DNA of 64,000 bases. Origin: Proteobacteria bacterium ST_bin11. GTDB lineage: Bacteria; Pseudomonadota; Gammaproteobacteria; Methylococcales; Methylomonadaceae. The notes under the pieces were generated by a model, which worked only from the letters and a program-made list of their open reading frames with translations, ran no database searches and was not told the DNA's origin. A program made the translations under genes and the position numbers. Of this stretch, positions 36,118 to 45,505 are shown piece by piece. How positions within the stretch are numbered: the first letter of the stretch is position 1; every line of letters begins with the position of its first letter. The stretch is from NCBI GenBank assembly GCA_002083615.1, contig MSXO01000018.1, positions 3,622 through 67,621 on the forward strand, written 5' to 3'.

Positions 36118-39100
36118 TTGCGCCGCTATTTGAGCTATTCCAATGCAGAACTGGCCGGCCTTATTGGCCTGACCGTCGCCTACGCAGTCGTTACCAAACT
36201 CGGGCTGATGTTCTTGGCCACCAATCATGTTGCGGGCCTCTTCCGGCCTACCGCCGGCATCGCCTTGGCCGCATTATTGTTAAGCGGCAAACATCTCTGG
36301 CCCGGCGTATTTCTTGGGGCTTTAGTCGGCAATCTATGGGCAGGCAATGCCTTGCAGCAGGCATTGCCGATCGCCTGCGGCAATAGTATCGCGGCGTTAA
36401 CCGGCTGTTATTTACTCGGCACTCTGCGCAAACTGCAGCAACCGCAAGACTACTTAAACATCCTGTTTGCCGGTGCCTTGGCCTGTGTGGTCTCAGCAAT
36501 CACCGGCTCTTCCACCTTAACCGATTTTGCAGCTAAGGCGGCGCAGCAATGGATAGCCGATTTTGCGAATTGGTGGATGAGCGATGTATTGAGTATCGTC
36601 ATTGTCACACCACTGATTCTGGTCTGGCGGCAACCGCCACATTTTAGCTGGAAGCTGCCGCAAATCTGCCGAGCCTTGTGTTTTGCGACGACAGCGTTTT
36701 TGGCCGGACAGATGATTTTCTTGGAATGGCCGTTCAGTCTTGGCGACTATGGTAAAGCGTTTTACATGTTCGCCTTTCTGGTTTACGGCGCACTGCATTT
36801 TGGCTTACACGGCACCTTGCTGTTGATTATCATGATAATGCTGCAAAGCATGTTTGGCGTGATTTTTCAGGTAGGTTTTTTTGCAACGGAGGGCGATGAA
36901 ACCAGCTTATTGCTGGAATGGTCGTTTTTGCTAGTGTTCAGCAGCGTCGGCATTTCCCTGGCACTGGCTATCGCCCGATACCAACAGGCAGAACAAGCAA
37001 CCAAAGCCCTCAGCGACTTTAATCAACACATTTTGAAGTCCGTGCAGGAAGGGGTAGTTGTTTACGATCAGCACGGGCGCATTAAGCTGTGGAATCGGTT
37101 CATGGAAACCATGACGGGCCGATCTCAAGCGGACTGTGTAGGCAAAGCGCCAGTGGAGCTCTTTCCTTGGTTGGCCAATACCCCCATCCCCGAAGGGATT
37201 CAAAAAGCCTTATCAGGTGAAACCCTGCAGCAGACGCCCTTTGCCGCGCGCGATGGCCGCTGGATCAGTTCTACGCAAATGCCCTTGCGCGATGATCAGG
37301 AACGTATCATGGGCGCTATCGAACTGATCAAGGATGAATCATTGAACATAGCGTTCGGCAAATCACTCTCCGTCAGCGAATTGCGTTTCCAGAGCATCCT
37401 AGACAATACGCCCACGGTCATTTACAGCAAAGATTTGCAAGGCCAATACCAGTTAATCAATCGCCAATTTGAAAAACTTTTCGCGGTCGATAATCAGAGC
37501 GTAAGGGGAAAACGAGATATCGATTTATTCCCGGGTGAGGACATCAAACTGCTCTGGGAAAACGATTTACAGGTCATCCAGAGCGGCCAGGCGCAGATAT
37601 TCGAGGAAAAGCTACCCCATCAAGACGGCACAATCCACACGTATTTGTCGCATAAATTTCCGCTATGTAATGCGCAGGGCGAAATTTACGCGGTCTGCGG
37701 CATCTCTACCGACATCAGCGAGCGTAAGCAATCGGAAAAATTACTGCAAGAAAGCGAGTTGCGCTGGAAATTTGCGCTGGAAAGCGGCGGCGACGGTGTC
37801 TGGGATTGGGACTTGAACAGCGGCAAAGTATTTCTGTCACCGCGCTGCATGGAAATTCTGAATTTTAGCGAAGAAGACAGAGACAACGATTACCGCAATT
37901 GGGAATCCACGATACACCCGGACGATAGCCCCAGAATGATGGCGGATTTACAGTCACACTTGGATAATCACAGCGTGCGCTTCAGCAACGAACACAGAGT
38001 CAAACAAGGTGATAATCAGTGGCGTTGGATATTGACCCGAGGTTTGGTGATCAGCCGCGATATCAATGGCAAGGCCTTGCGCATGATCGGCACCCAAACC
38101 GACATTACCGAACGCAAACATCTGCAGTGGCTGCAATTGGCCAAGATTGTCGATGGCTCGCCGGAAGCCACGTTGTTGGTCCGTGAAAACGGCAGCATTA
38201 AACTTGCCAACCAGCCAGCGGCCAACGTTTTTGCCTACACGCTGGCAGACTTGCTTAGCCTGACTGTCGACGCACTGGTCCCGGCAGGCGCCCGCGCCAA
38301 CCACCCGGAACAGCGCAGGCAATTTTTACAGGAAAACAAAGCCAGACCGATGAGCGCCAGCAACTCCCTGACTGCTCTGCGCGGTGACGGCTCGGAATTT
38401 CCGGTGGAAATCAGTTTGACACCTATCGATATCGACAACCGGCGTTACATTATTGTCTCGGTGCTGGACATCAGCGAACGGAGACGGCTTGAACACGAAA
38501 TGCAGTTGATGGCCATGATCTATCAGGCTATCGGCGAAGCAGTGATGGTCGCAGACGCAGATAACCGTATCATTGCGATTAACGACGCGTTCACCCGCCT
38601 GACCGGCTACACAGCGGAAGAGGCAATAGGTCGCGCCACAGACATTCTAAAATCGGGCCGGCACGATCCGGACTTTTATCAAACCATGTGGCACTCGTTG
38701 TCACAAACCGGCCACTGGCAAGGTGAAATCTGGAATAAACGCAAAAACGGCGACATTTACCAAGAGTGGCTAGTGATCAATACCATCTACGGCGAACGCG
38801 GCGAAGTAGAACGCCGGGTGGCGATGTTCTCGGAGATCACCGAGCAAAAACATGTCGAACAAACCATCTGGCGCCAAGCCAATTTCGACCCGCTCACCGA
38901 TCTCGCTAACAGGCGAATGTTTCAAGATCGCTTGAACCAGGAAATCAAAAAAGCTCATCGCGACAAAAACAGCCTGGCGGTGATGCTGCTGGATCTGGAT
39001 CGCTTCAAGGAGATCAACGATACCCTGGGCCACGGCATGGGCGACATTTTGTTGCAGGAAACCGCGCGACGTATCTTGGCATGCGTACGCGATGTCGATA

Positions 39101-40269
39101 CCGTCGCTCGCCTGGGCGGCGACGAATTCACCATCATTCTGGGCGAATTGGATTCGGCGACCAGCATAGACCGAGTCGCGCAAGCCATTCTGCACGAGCT
39201 TGCCGAACCGTTTCGTTTGGGCGAGGAACTGGCCTACATCTCGGTCAGCATCGGCATTACCTTCTATCCGAAAGATGCGCTGGAAGCCGAGCAACTGATC
39301 AAGAACGCCGATCAGGCCATGTACTCGGCCAAGCAACAAGGCCGTAACCGCTACAACTTCTTTACCAGCGAGATGGAGCAGACCGCGCAAAACCGTATGC
39401 GCCTGACCAGCGATCTTCGCCAAGCATTGACCAATCAAGAGTTTTGCCTGTTCTATCAACCGATAATCGAACTGAGCAACGGCAGAATGCATAAAACCGA
39501 AGCACTGATCCGCTGGCAACATCCAACGCGCGGCATGATCAGCCCGGCGGAATTTATTCCTTTAGCTGAAGAAACGGGATTGATAGTCGATATTGGCGAT
39601 TGGGTATTTCGGGTGGCGGCAAAACAAGTCGCCGAGTGGCGCGCCCACTATCGCCCGGATTTGCAAATGGGCATTAACAAATCGCCGATCCAATTTGCGC
39701 GCAGCAATCGTGGCGACAGGAAATGGATAGACTATTTGCAAGAACTGGGTTTACCCGGCCAATGCCTGGTCATCGAAATCACCGAGAGCCTGTTGCTGGA
39801 TGCCGATACTGTGGTCCGCGATCATTTATTCGCCTACCGCGACGCGGGTATCCAGGTAGCTATCGACGATTTCGGCACCGGCTATTCGTCGCTGTCTTAT
39901 CTGAAAAAATTCGACATCGATTATTTGAAGATCGATCAAAGTTTTGTACGGAATCTGGAGGCCGATTCCAGCGACCTAGCCCTCTGCGAAGCAATCATCG
40001 TGATGGCCCATAAGCTGGGCTTAAAAGTGATAGCCGAAGGTATCGAAACCCCGCAGCAACTGGAATTGCTAACTGCCGCCGGTTGCGATTATGGCCAAGG
40101 CTATCTGTTTTCCAAACCGCTGGATGCTGCTGAGTTTACGCGGCTGTTCGACACGGAAGATCAGCGACCGACGCCGCCGCCAGCAGCCACCCCAACGGCA
40201 ACAACGCAGGCAAAACCAACCGGACGCGGTGATTCCAGTATCTCTAAATTGTTCGGATCGGACAAATAA
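36118..40269 (+). CDS. MASE1-PAS(5)-GGDEF-EAL membrane signalling protein
   Basis: A 1383-residue c-di-GMP enzyme. A MASE1 multi-helix membrane sensor fills residues ~1-290 (RPTAGIALAALLLSGKHLWPGVF). About five PAS domains follow, near 305, 420, 545, 675 and 800. The GGDEF domain has an intact RLGGDEFTII near residue 1002. The EAL domain has TEALIRWQHP near 1122 and DDFGTGYSSLSYLKKF, with INKSP where many have VNLS; both activities are possible. The C-terminal tail is Pro/Thr-rich. The start is TTG at 36118: a stop lies four codons upstream, AAGG is well placed, and no ATG occurs before the first membrane helix. It probably has its own promoter in the preceding 164 bp. Confidence 0.88.
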   Translation: MRRYLSYSNAELAGLIGLTVAYAVVTKLGLMFLATNHVAGLFRPTAGIALAALLLSGKHLWPGVFLGALVGNLWAGNALQQALPIACGNSIAALTGCYLLGTLRKLQQPQDYLNILFAGALACVVSAITGSSTLTDFAAKAAQQWIADFANWWMSDVLSIVIVTPLILVWRQPPHFSWKLPQICRALCFATTAFLAGQMIFLEWPFSLGDYGKAFYMFAFLVYGALHFGLHGTLLLIIMIMLQSMFGVIFQVGFFATEGDETSLLLEWSFLLVFSSVGISLALAIARYQQAEQATKALSDFNQHILKSVQEGVVVYDQHGRIKLWNRFMETMTGRSQADCVGKAPVELFPWLANTPIPEGIQKALSGETLQQTPFAARDGRWISSTQMPLRDDQERIMGAIELIKDESLNIAFGKSLSVSELRFQSILDNTPTVIYSKDLQGQYQLINRQFEKLFAVDNQSVRGKRDIDLFPGEDIKLLWENDLQVIQSGQAQIFEEKLPHQDGTIHTYLSHKFPLCNAQGEIYAVCGISTDISERKQSEKLLQESELRWKFALESGGDGVWDWDLNSGKVFLSPRCMEILNFSEEDRDNDYRNWESTIHPDDSPRMMADLQSHLDNHSVRFSNEHRVKQGDNQWRWILTRGLVISRDINGKALRMIGTQTDITERKHLQWLQLAKIVDGSPEATLLVRENGSIKLANQPAANVFAYTLADLLSLTVDALVPAGARANHPEQRRQFLQENKARPMSASNSLTALRGDGSEFPVEISLTPIDIDNRRYIIVSVLDISERRRLEHEMQLMAMIYQAIGEAVMVADADNRIIAINDAFTRLTGYTAEEAIGRATDILKSGRHDPDFYQTMWHSLSQTGHWQGEIWNKRKNGDIYQEWLVINTIYGERGEVERRVAMFSEITEQKHVEQTIWRQANFDPLTDLANRRMFQDRLNQEIKKAHRDKNSLAVMLLDLDRFKEINDTLGHGMGDILLQETARRILACVRDVDTVARLGGDEFTIILGELDSATSIDRVAQAILHELAEPFRLGEELAYISVSIGITFYPKDALEAEQLIKNADQAMYSAKQQGRNRYNFFTSEMEQTAQNRMRLTSDLRQALTNQEFCLFYQPIIELSNGRMHKTEALIRWQHPTRGMISPAEFIPLAEETGLIVDIGDWVFRVAAKQVAEWRAHYRPDLQMGINKSPIQFARSNRGDRKWIDYLQELGLPGQCLVIEITESLLLDADTVVRDHLFAYRDAGIQVAIDDFGTGYSSLSYLKKFDIDYLKIDQSFVRNLEADSSDLALCEAIIVMAHKLGLKVIAEGIETPQQLELLTAAGCDYGQGYLFSKPLDAAEFTRLFDTEDQRPTPPPAATPTATTQAKPTGRGDSSISKLFGSDK

Positions 40270-40373
40270 ACGGAACGCGGTCATACACACTCATTTACCA
40301 AAGAACGCTGCCGGCCATATTCAGCCAGAGCCTCTTACTTTTTCGCAGAATACCTATTTGAAACGGAGTTTAT

Positions 40374-41432
40374 ATGCTGATCAACAAACTGACTGTCCCC
40401 ATCATTTTGCTAAGTGCCGCCGCGATGTTTTACCAAACGGCATGCGCTCAAGAGGCCCCTAGTCCGCAACAAGCGCTACAAAACTTCGGCATCAGCGCCG
40501 CACAAATCCCGAACTTGGAACGGGGCGAAATTGTCGGTTACGACGTCAGCGAAACCAGCGAAAAAGAACTGGCGATAGGGGTAGCCATGATGCTGCCCGT
40601 AGGATTGCCGCAACTGGCCGATTACATCAAAAAGGGCAAACTCAACGCCGGTGAAAGCGACATCGTCGCCAGCGGCATGCTGGGCCATAACGCCAGCATC
40701 GACAGTTTTAAGAAGTTTGCTTTTACTGAAAAGATGTTGGACGAGGCCAAGGCATTTCTGGAAGCGGAGCCGGGCGACGAATTCAATCTATCCAAAGCCG
40801 AACTGGACAGTTTGAAAAGTCTGCAAGCCGGACTGGAAGATGCCGATAATAAAACCCTACTGAAAACAGCCAATCACAAATACCGGGAATTTTTATTGCA
40901 CCGTTTGCAAGCCTACAAAAAAAACGGCCTATCCGGGATTGCGCCATACAGCAGGGATGGCGGCACAGCAGATCCCTCTGCGGAACTGCATACCGATGCA
41001 GTGAATAGCAAAGCCTGGGCGCATTATTTTCCGGAATTACAGCAAGCTTGGCTGCACTACCCTGCCGCGTTGCCGAGCAATGCGAGCGAACAGTTTTTGT
41101 GGCTGAATCGGCGTGTCGAAGATCGCCCCACTGCCGTGCTTAATCATCGCATTATTGCGATCGGCGCAGGCGGCGGTATTGTGGTTTCTCGGCAGTTTTA
41201 CGTCGGCCACTCCTACAACTCCAGTCAAGTGGTCGCCGGCGGCCTGCCTTTTAAAGACGGCTCACTGGTATTTTATTCGATCCGCAGTTCCACAGACCAA
41301 GTCGCGGGCATGGGCAGCAGCCTGAAGCACTCGATAGGCCGTGAGCAGATGAAAAAAGAAATGATCAAACGCCTGCAACGGCTAAATAAAGACATGAAAC
41401 TCAAACCTGCACCTGTTGCCGTCGAAGAGTAA
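40374..41432 (+). CDS. Secreted protein of unknown function
   Basis: I do not recognise a family. The 352-residue product has a signal peptide ending near TACAQEAP. The first half is helical and acidic. The second half has several aromatic and Gly-rich segments (AIGAGGGIVVSRQFYVGHSYNSSQ near residue 263, then SLVFYSIRSSTDQVAGMGSS) and looks like a folded enzyme-like or ligand-binding domain. It is predicted periplasmic. An ATG lies after GGAG at a normal distance. It is 105 bp from the MASE1 gene and may or may not be co-transcribed. Confidence 0.65.
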   Translation: MLINKLTVPIILLSAAAMFYQTACAQEAPSPQQALQNFGISAAQIPNLERGEIVGYDVSETSEKELAIGVAMMLPVGLPQLADYIKKGKLNAGESDIVASGMLGHNASIDSFKKFAFTEKMLDEAKAFLEAEPGDEFNLSKAELDSLKSLQAGLEDADNKTLLKTANHKYREFLLHRLQAYKKNGLSGIAPYSRDGGTADPSAELHTDAVNSKAWAHYFPELQQAWLHYPAALPSNASEQFLWLNRRVEDRPTAVLNHRIIAIGAGGGIVVSRQFYVGHSYNSSQVVAGGLPFKDGSLVFYSIRSSTDQVAGMGSSLKHSIGREQMKKEMIKRLQRLNKDMKLKPAPVAVEE

Positions 41433-41567
41433 TTCCGCGGAACAAGCTCAAGAGCATGTAACGTAAACCCAATCAAATACTAGTATTAAGCTTGATTGCC
41501 TTGCGCATTGCCCCCACCCTGGTAAATATCCCAATAACCTTATTTCCCCAAAGCCCCTAAATCTTAG

Positions 41568-42191
41568 ATGAATATAAAACACAAAGCCCACCCCTGGCAC
41601 GGCATCTCCCCTGGAGACAATACCCCGGATATCGTCACCGCCTTCATAGAAATTGTGCCGTCTGATACGGTCAAGTACGAAATCGACAAAGACAGCGGCT
41701 ATCTAAAAATCGACCGCCCACAAAAGTTTTCCAACATGATTCCGACCCTGTACGGCTTCATCCCGCGCAGTTATTGCGCGGAAAAAATCGCCGAATACGC
41801 CGCCGCCCAATCCGGCAAACCGGTCAGCAAAGGCGACGGCGACCCGTTGGACATTTGCGTATTAAGCGAACGCAGCGTGACGCATGGTGACATCCTGCTA
41901 CAAGCCATTCCCATCGGCGGTTTTCGGTTACTAGACGGCGGCGAGGCCGACGACAAGATCATCGCCGTCATGAAAGGCGACGAATTCTACCGGCAATGGC
42001 GCGACGTCTCCGACTGCCCGGAGTCGTATATCAATCGCTTGAAGCACTACTTCCTCACCTACAAACATCTACCCAGCGAGCAAAGTATCTGCGAAATCAC
42101 CGACGTTTACGGCCGCGAAGAAGCCCATGAGGTGATCAGACGGTCGATGGCGGATTATCAATATCATTTTGGCTGCCAGGACGACGAGTAG
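41568..42191 (+). CDS. Inorganic pyrophosphatase, family I
   Basis: This cytosolic, metal-dependent enzyme hydrolyses PPi to two phosphates. The 207-residue product has the family signature GDGDPLDICVLSE near residue 92, with the three metal-binding aspartates, plus KYEIDKDSGYLKIDR near residue 36 and YGFIPRSY near 64. It differs from the E. coli Ppa pattern in spacing and carries a C-terminal extension, so I leave the symbol empty. If the 26-29 kb protein is PPi-dependent, the two compete for or balance the same PPi pool. Confidence 0.88.
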   Translation: MNIKHKAHPWHGISPGDNTPDIVTAFIEIVPSDTVKYEIDKDSGYLKIDRPQKFSNMIPTLYGFIPRSYCAEKIAEYAAAQSGKPVSKGDGDPLDICVLSERSVTHGDILLQAIPIGGFRLLDGGEADDKIIAVMKGDEFYRQWRDVSDCPESYINRLKHYFLTYKHLPSEQSICEITDVYGREEAHEVIRRSMADYQYHFGCQDDE

Positions 42192-42321
42192 ACTTGTTTT
42201 GGAATGGATGCGCCGATCTAGAGACGGCGCATCCCCAGTTGCGCTAGTTCTAGTAGCGAACAGGGTGAAAAATATGGCTGCTCGGCGTATGCTAAGGCTT
42301 TAGCAATCCGGAATTAAATCC

Positions 42322-42549
42322 ATGCATGCCGAGAAAATCATTTTAGAAACCGATCAACAAGGCAACTTGCTGCAAATACCCAAATTGCCGCCCAACGCCC
42401 AATTGGAAGTCATCTTCCTGGTGTTGAATCAGTCCCTACCGGCCCCAAAGAGACGCAAGCCCTCGTCGCTAATAGCCGGGAAAGGCAAAATCATTGGCGA
42501 CATCGTTGCTCCCGTGGCAACAGAGGGTGAATGGGACGCTCTGAATTGA
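42322..42549 (+). CDS. Antitoxin of a PIN-type toxin-antitoxin pair
   Basis: A 75-residue protein directly upstream of, and overlapping by 19 bases, a PIN-domain toxin gene. It starts MHAEKIILETDQQGNLLQIP, a beta-hairpin DNA-binding-like segment, and ends in a flexible acidic tail (ATEGEWDALN) suited to blocking the toxin. It is not a clear AbrB or Phd protein; the call rests on size, shape and position. Confidence 0.7.
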   Translation: MHAEKIILETDQQGNLLQIPKLPPNAQLEVIFLVLNQSLPAPKRRKPSSLIAGKGKIIGDIVAPVATEGEWDALN

Positions 42550-42938
42550 TTCTGCTGGATACGCATATTTGGGTGCGCTGGCTCGTGGGCAACGATCCAT
42601 TACCTGAAGGCATCATCGAAATGATTGAAACCAACGATGCTATTGCAGTTTCGGCCATTTCTGTTTGGGAAGTCGTCTTATTGCAAAAACGCCAACGTAT
42701 TGAATTGCCGGTTCCGCTCGATCAATGGCTCGACGCGGCTTTACTTGGCTCTGATGTCCAGGTATTGCCAATCACCGGCGAAATCGGCCGCTTGGCCGGC
42801 ATTCTCCCCGAACATCACAAAGATCCGGCTGACCGGCTCATCATTGCCACCAGTATCGTCAATCAAAGTAAATTGATCAGCTTTGATTCGGTATTTCCAA
42901 ATTATAAGGAATTGACAGATCTATTGATCACCGCTTGA
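42531..42938 (+). CDS. PIN-domain toxin (VapC-like)
   Basis: A 135-residue PIN-domain ribonuclease. The acidic active site is complete: Asp in LILLDTHIWVRWL near residue 9, Glu in SAISVWEVVLL near residue 45, and Asp in KDPADRLIIATSI near residue 100, with a final Asp in LISFDSVF. VapC toxins cut specific tRNAs or rRNA and halt growth unless bound by the antitoxin. The gene overlaps its antitoxin gene. Confidence 0.88.
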   Translation: MGRSELILLDTHIWVRWLVGNDPLPEGIIEMIETNDAIAVSAISVWEVVLLQKRQRIELPVPLDQWLDAALLGSDVQVLPITGEIGRLAGILPEHHKDPADRLIIATSIVNQSKLISFDSVFPNYKELTDLLITA

Positions 42939-43048
42939 GACGGGTATTTATCAACCCCAGCCTCTTTTAGCTCAAAAGCCGACTCCCTTAGAACCTAATA
43001 AAATTTTAATTCTTGCTGGAATCATGACTCTTGCTAGAATCTCAAGTT

Positions 43049-43651
43049 ATGACTTTTGATTACCTGAACCAGCCCGATACTATCGACACTGCAAACGCAT
43101 GGCCCCCTCCAACAGCAGCTCGATATACCGACCAAGACATTCAACTAGCGATATCGCGTTTTCCCAAAACCCGCTATTACGGCAGTAAGCGACGTTTACT
43201 CGACTGGATTTATCAAGCAGTTAAGGATTTACCGTTTAACACTGTATTGGATGGTTTCGGAGGCACAGCCAGTGTCTCCTTATTATTCAAAGCAATGGGC
43301 AAACAGGTTTTTTATCATGATGCACTGCTTTGCAACACAATCTCGGCACAAGCGCTTTTAGCAGACGAACTACCCTTTTCCGATCCTAGCGAAGCCCACG
43401 ATTTTATAGACGGAATTAAACCCAAAAATGGTTTTATAGCAAAAACATTCCAGGGGATGTATTTCACTGATGACGAAAATCGTTGGTTAGATGGCGCTGC
43501 GGAAGCAATCCATGCACTTAATAATCCGCTACAACGTAGCGTTTATTTATATTGTCTATTTCAAGCTTGCTTGAAAATGCGGCTATTTAATCATTTTCAT
43601 CGTGACAACTTGAATTTAAGACCGAATCAGAATGTTATCTGCTATTTTTGA
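43049..43651 (+). pseudogene. Truncated DNA adenine methyltransferase
   Basis: A 200-codon open frame matching only the N-terminal part of a D12-class N6-adenine methyltransferase. The SAM-binding start is present (TRYYGSKRRLLDWI near residue 43, then VLDGFGGTASVSLLFK near 67). A stop at 43649 ends the frame after NLRPNQNVICYF, before the catalytic DPPY motif and the rest of the fold. No continuation is found in the other frames of the following 160 bp. It is therefore probably non-functional, unless the catalytic half was moved elsewhere. The start could be TTG 43031 or ATG 43049. The sequence after the stop becomes AT-rich, which suggests a junction where foreign DNA entered. Confidence 0.65.
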
Positions 43652-43811
43652 AAACCAGCTAAGTGATGAAAAAGGCTTTCAATTTCACATCCAGCAGACA
43701 AGCTTATTGGTTCAGATCCAACCAACTACAAAACCAATTTTTGGTGAGTAGAAAATATTAAATAATCGATTATAATTTTCGATTGGTTTCAACCGTATCT
43801 GCATTTTATTT

Positions 43812-44540
43812 ATGAGAAAAGTGTCCACAATTTATGATCGATTTATAGGCGTTAGATTATCCTGGATAATTCTAGTAATTCTAATTGCAATATGCCTATA
43901 CTTTGGAACAGAGTACTATAAAGGAAAACTTGAAGAGCATTCCACTGCATTATACGGCGGACTTCTTACCAGTCTAATTGCAGTAGTAATTCAGATGCTT
44001 ATGGAGTGGAACGAACACAGGGAAATCGAGAAATTTAAAAAAATGGGAATACTGAAAATACTGCCTAATCATGATGGAAAACAAGATTACTACTTTAAGA
44101 TATTGTCCAGCGCCAACAAAAACATTGATTTTATGGGATCAACATCAGCTTCATTTTTGAGAGATTTCGTAAGCAACGACAAACAATCTGGTGAAAAAGC
44201 AAGCGCTCTAATACGAGCAATTGAAAGAGGAGTAAAAATAAGAATTCTAATAGCTCGTAGAGATGACTTAGATATTACAAAGCACGCCAAATTCAACGAA
44301 GCCAAAGAAAAATTAGAAAAGTTGCAGACAGATTATCCAACATGTTTTAATTACTTTTATCTAAGTCAAAAGCCATCTCATACATTAGTTACTGCAGACA
44401 AAGAATGTGTTGTTGGACCTATCATTCCAGAATGTAAATCTGATGTAACATCAGCCATTCATGCACTAACAGATAGTCCTTATTTAAATTGTTTTCTGGA
44501 GCATTTCGAAAGAGAATGGAAGAAATCAATAACAAGTTAA
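43812..44540 (+). CDS. AT-rich membrane protein with possible phospholipase D-like domain
   Basis: A 242-residue protein of much lower GC than its neighbours, a sign of recent transfer. Two membrane segments (SWIILVILIAICLYFG near residue 20 and LYGGLLTSLIAVVIQML near 48) are followed by a cytoplasmic domain. The order FKILSSANKNIDFMGSTS, then ALIRAIERGVKIRILIARRDD, then HTLVTADKECVVGP resembles the first half of a PLD-type nuclease or lipase fold, with a weak H-x-K-like site at the end. The full HKD motif is not seen. Such single-site, membrane-anchored proteins occur among phage-defence effectors, but no function can be assigned. Its end overlaps the start of the next gene by about 25 bases. 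Confidence 0.6.
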   Translation: MRKVSTIYDRFIGVRLSWIILVILIAICLYFGTEYYKGKLEEHSTALYGGLLTSLIAVVIQMLMEWNEHREIEKFKKMGILKILPNHDGKQDYYFKILSSANKNIDFMGSTSASFLRDFVSNDKQSGEKASALIRAIERGVKIRILIARRDDLDITKHAKFNEAKEKLEKLQTDYPTCFNYFYLSQKPSHTLVTADKECVVGPIIPECKSDVTSAIHALTDSPYLNCFLEHFEREWKKSITS

Positions 44541-45505
44541 ACATCCTTGTTCATTCTCGCCTACATCTAACCTTACTCGCTCTACATAACGGCGAATATC
44601 GAATCAACGGTGGCTTGGGCGTTACGATCGCTCAACCCGCTTGTACTCTAGTTTTCTCGAAAGCCACTATCTTTTCACTTCACGACAGTCGCGATCATCC
44701 TTTAACAGTAGAAGAAGCCGATCGCTTGCAAACGTTATTGTACGAAGAGCAAAAACAGCGCGGCTTCGACTATGCCCTCGACATAGTCTTAACCGGCAAT
44801 ATGCGCCCGCATGCTGGTTTCGGTTCCGGTACTGCGGTGACGCTAGCCTGCCTGGAAGCTTTGCATCTCCTGAACGTCTCGCAGGCAACACCCACTGAGT
44901 TGATTGCCGCCTCCAAACGCGGCGGGACTTCGGGTGTCGGCATACACAGTTATTTCTCCGGCGGTTACGTGTTCGACTTGGGGCGCAAAATAGACGGCAG
45001 CCCTTTTATGCCGTCCAATCAAACCGGCTCCAAACAGTTGCCCTTGTTGTTGGATCAGGGTCCGATGCCGGATTGGGAGTTCGGCATTTGTTTACCGAAA
45101 GGTATCCCGCACAAAACCCAAACCGAGGAACGCGAATTCTTCGCGCGTACCTGTCCATTGCCAGCAGATTCGGTTTACGAGACGGTCTACCACACTTTGT
45201 TTGGGCTCTATGCCGCGCTACGCGAAGCAGACCGTAGCGGTTTCTGTCATGCCTTAAAAGCCATACAAACATGCGCCTGGAAACAAGCTGAACGGCAAGA
45301 ATACGGCAAAGAATTGCTCGATATTGAGCAGGCAATTTACAGCGCAGGAGCAGAAGCGGTCGGCATGTCCAGTCTGGGGCCTAGTTTGTTTTTTCTGGCC
45401 TACGATGTACCTGGGATTATCGAAAAAATGCGAATTGCCCGTCCCGACTGCGATTGGCTGATCACATACCCGGACAATCAAGGGCGACAAATTGTCTATG
45501 ACTGA
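44516..45505 (+). CDS. Beta-RFAP synthase-like GHMP-family protein
   Basis: A 329-residue GHMP-fold protein most like beta-ribofuranosylaminobenzene 5'-phosphate synthase, which joins PRPP to p-aminobenzoate in methanopterin synthesis. Matching landmarks in order are HSRLHLTLLALHNGEYRING, HAGFGSGTAVTLACLEALHL, SKRGGTSGVGIHSYFSGGYV, LPKGIPHKTQTEEREFF and GMSSLGPSLFFLAYD. I use ATG 44516 rather than a TTG at 44489. The stop overlaps the next ATG by eight bases. Methanotrophs use methanopterin, but no other genes of that pathway are near; the fused neighbour suggests a nucleotide-related role instead. The substrate is unknown. Confidence 0.72.
   Translation: MEEINNKLNILVHSRLHLTLLALHNGEYRINGGLGVTIAQPACTLVFSKATIFSLHDSRDHPLTVEEADRLQTLLYEEQKQRGFDYALDIVLTGNMRPHAGFGSGTAVTLACLEALHLLNVSQATPTELIAASKRGGTSGVGIHSYFSGGYVFDLGRKIDGSPFMPSNQTGSKQLPLLLDQGPMPDWEFGICLPKGIPHKTQTEEREFFARTCPLPADSVYETVYHTLFGLYAALREADRSGFCHALKAIQTCAWKQAERQEYGKELLDIEQAIYSAGAEAVGMSSLGPSLFFLAYDVPGIIEKMRIARPDCDWLITYPDNQGRQIVYD

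Noticed and set aside
44516..45505. Straight assignment as the methanopterin-pathway beta-RFAP synthase
   Set aside because: No other methanopterin gene is near and it is coupled to an unrelated nucleotide-type fusion protein, so I keep it as a homologue of unknown substrate.
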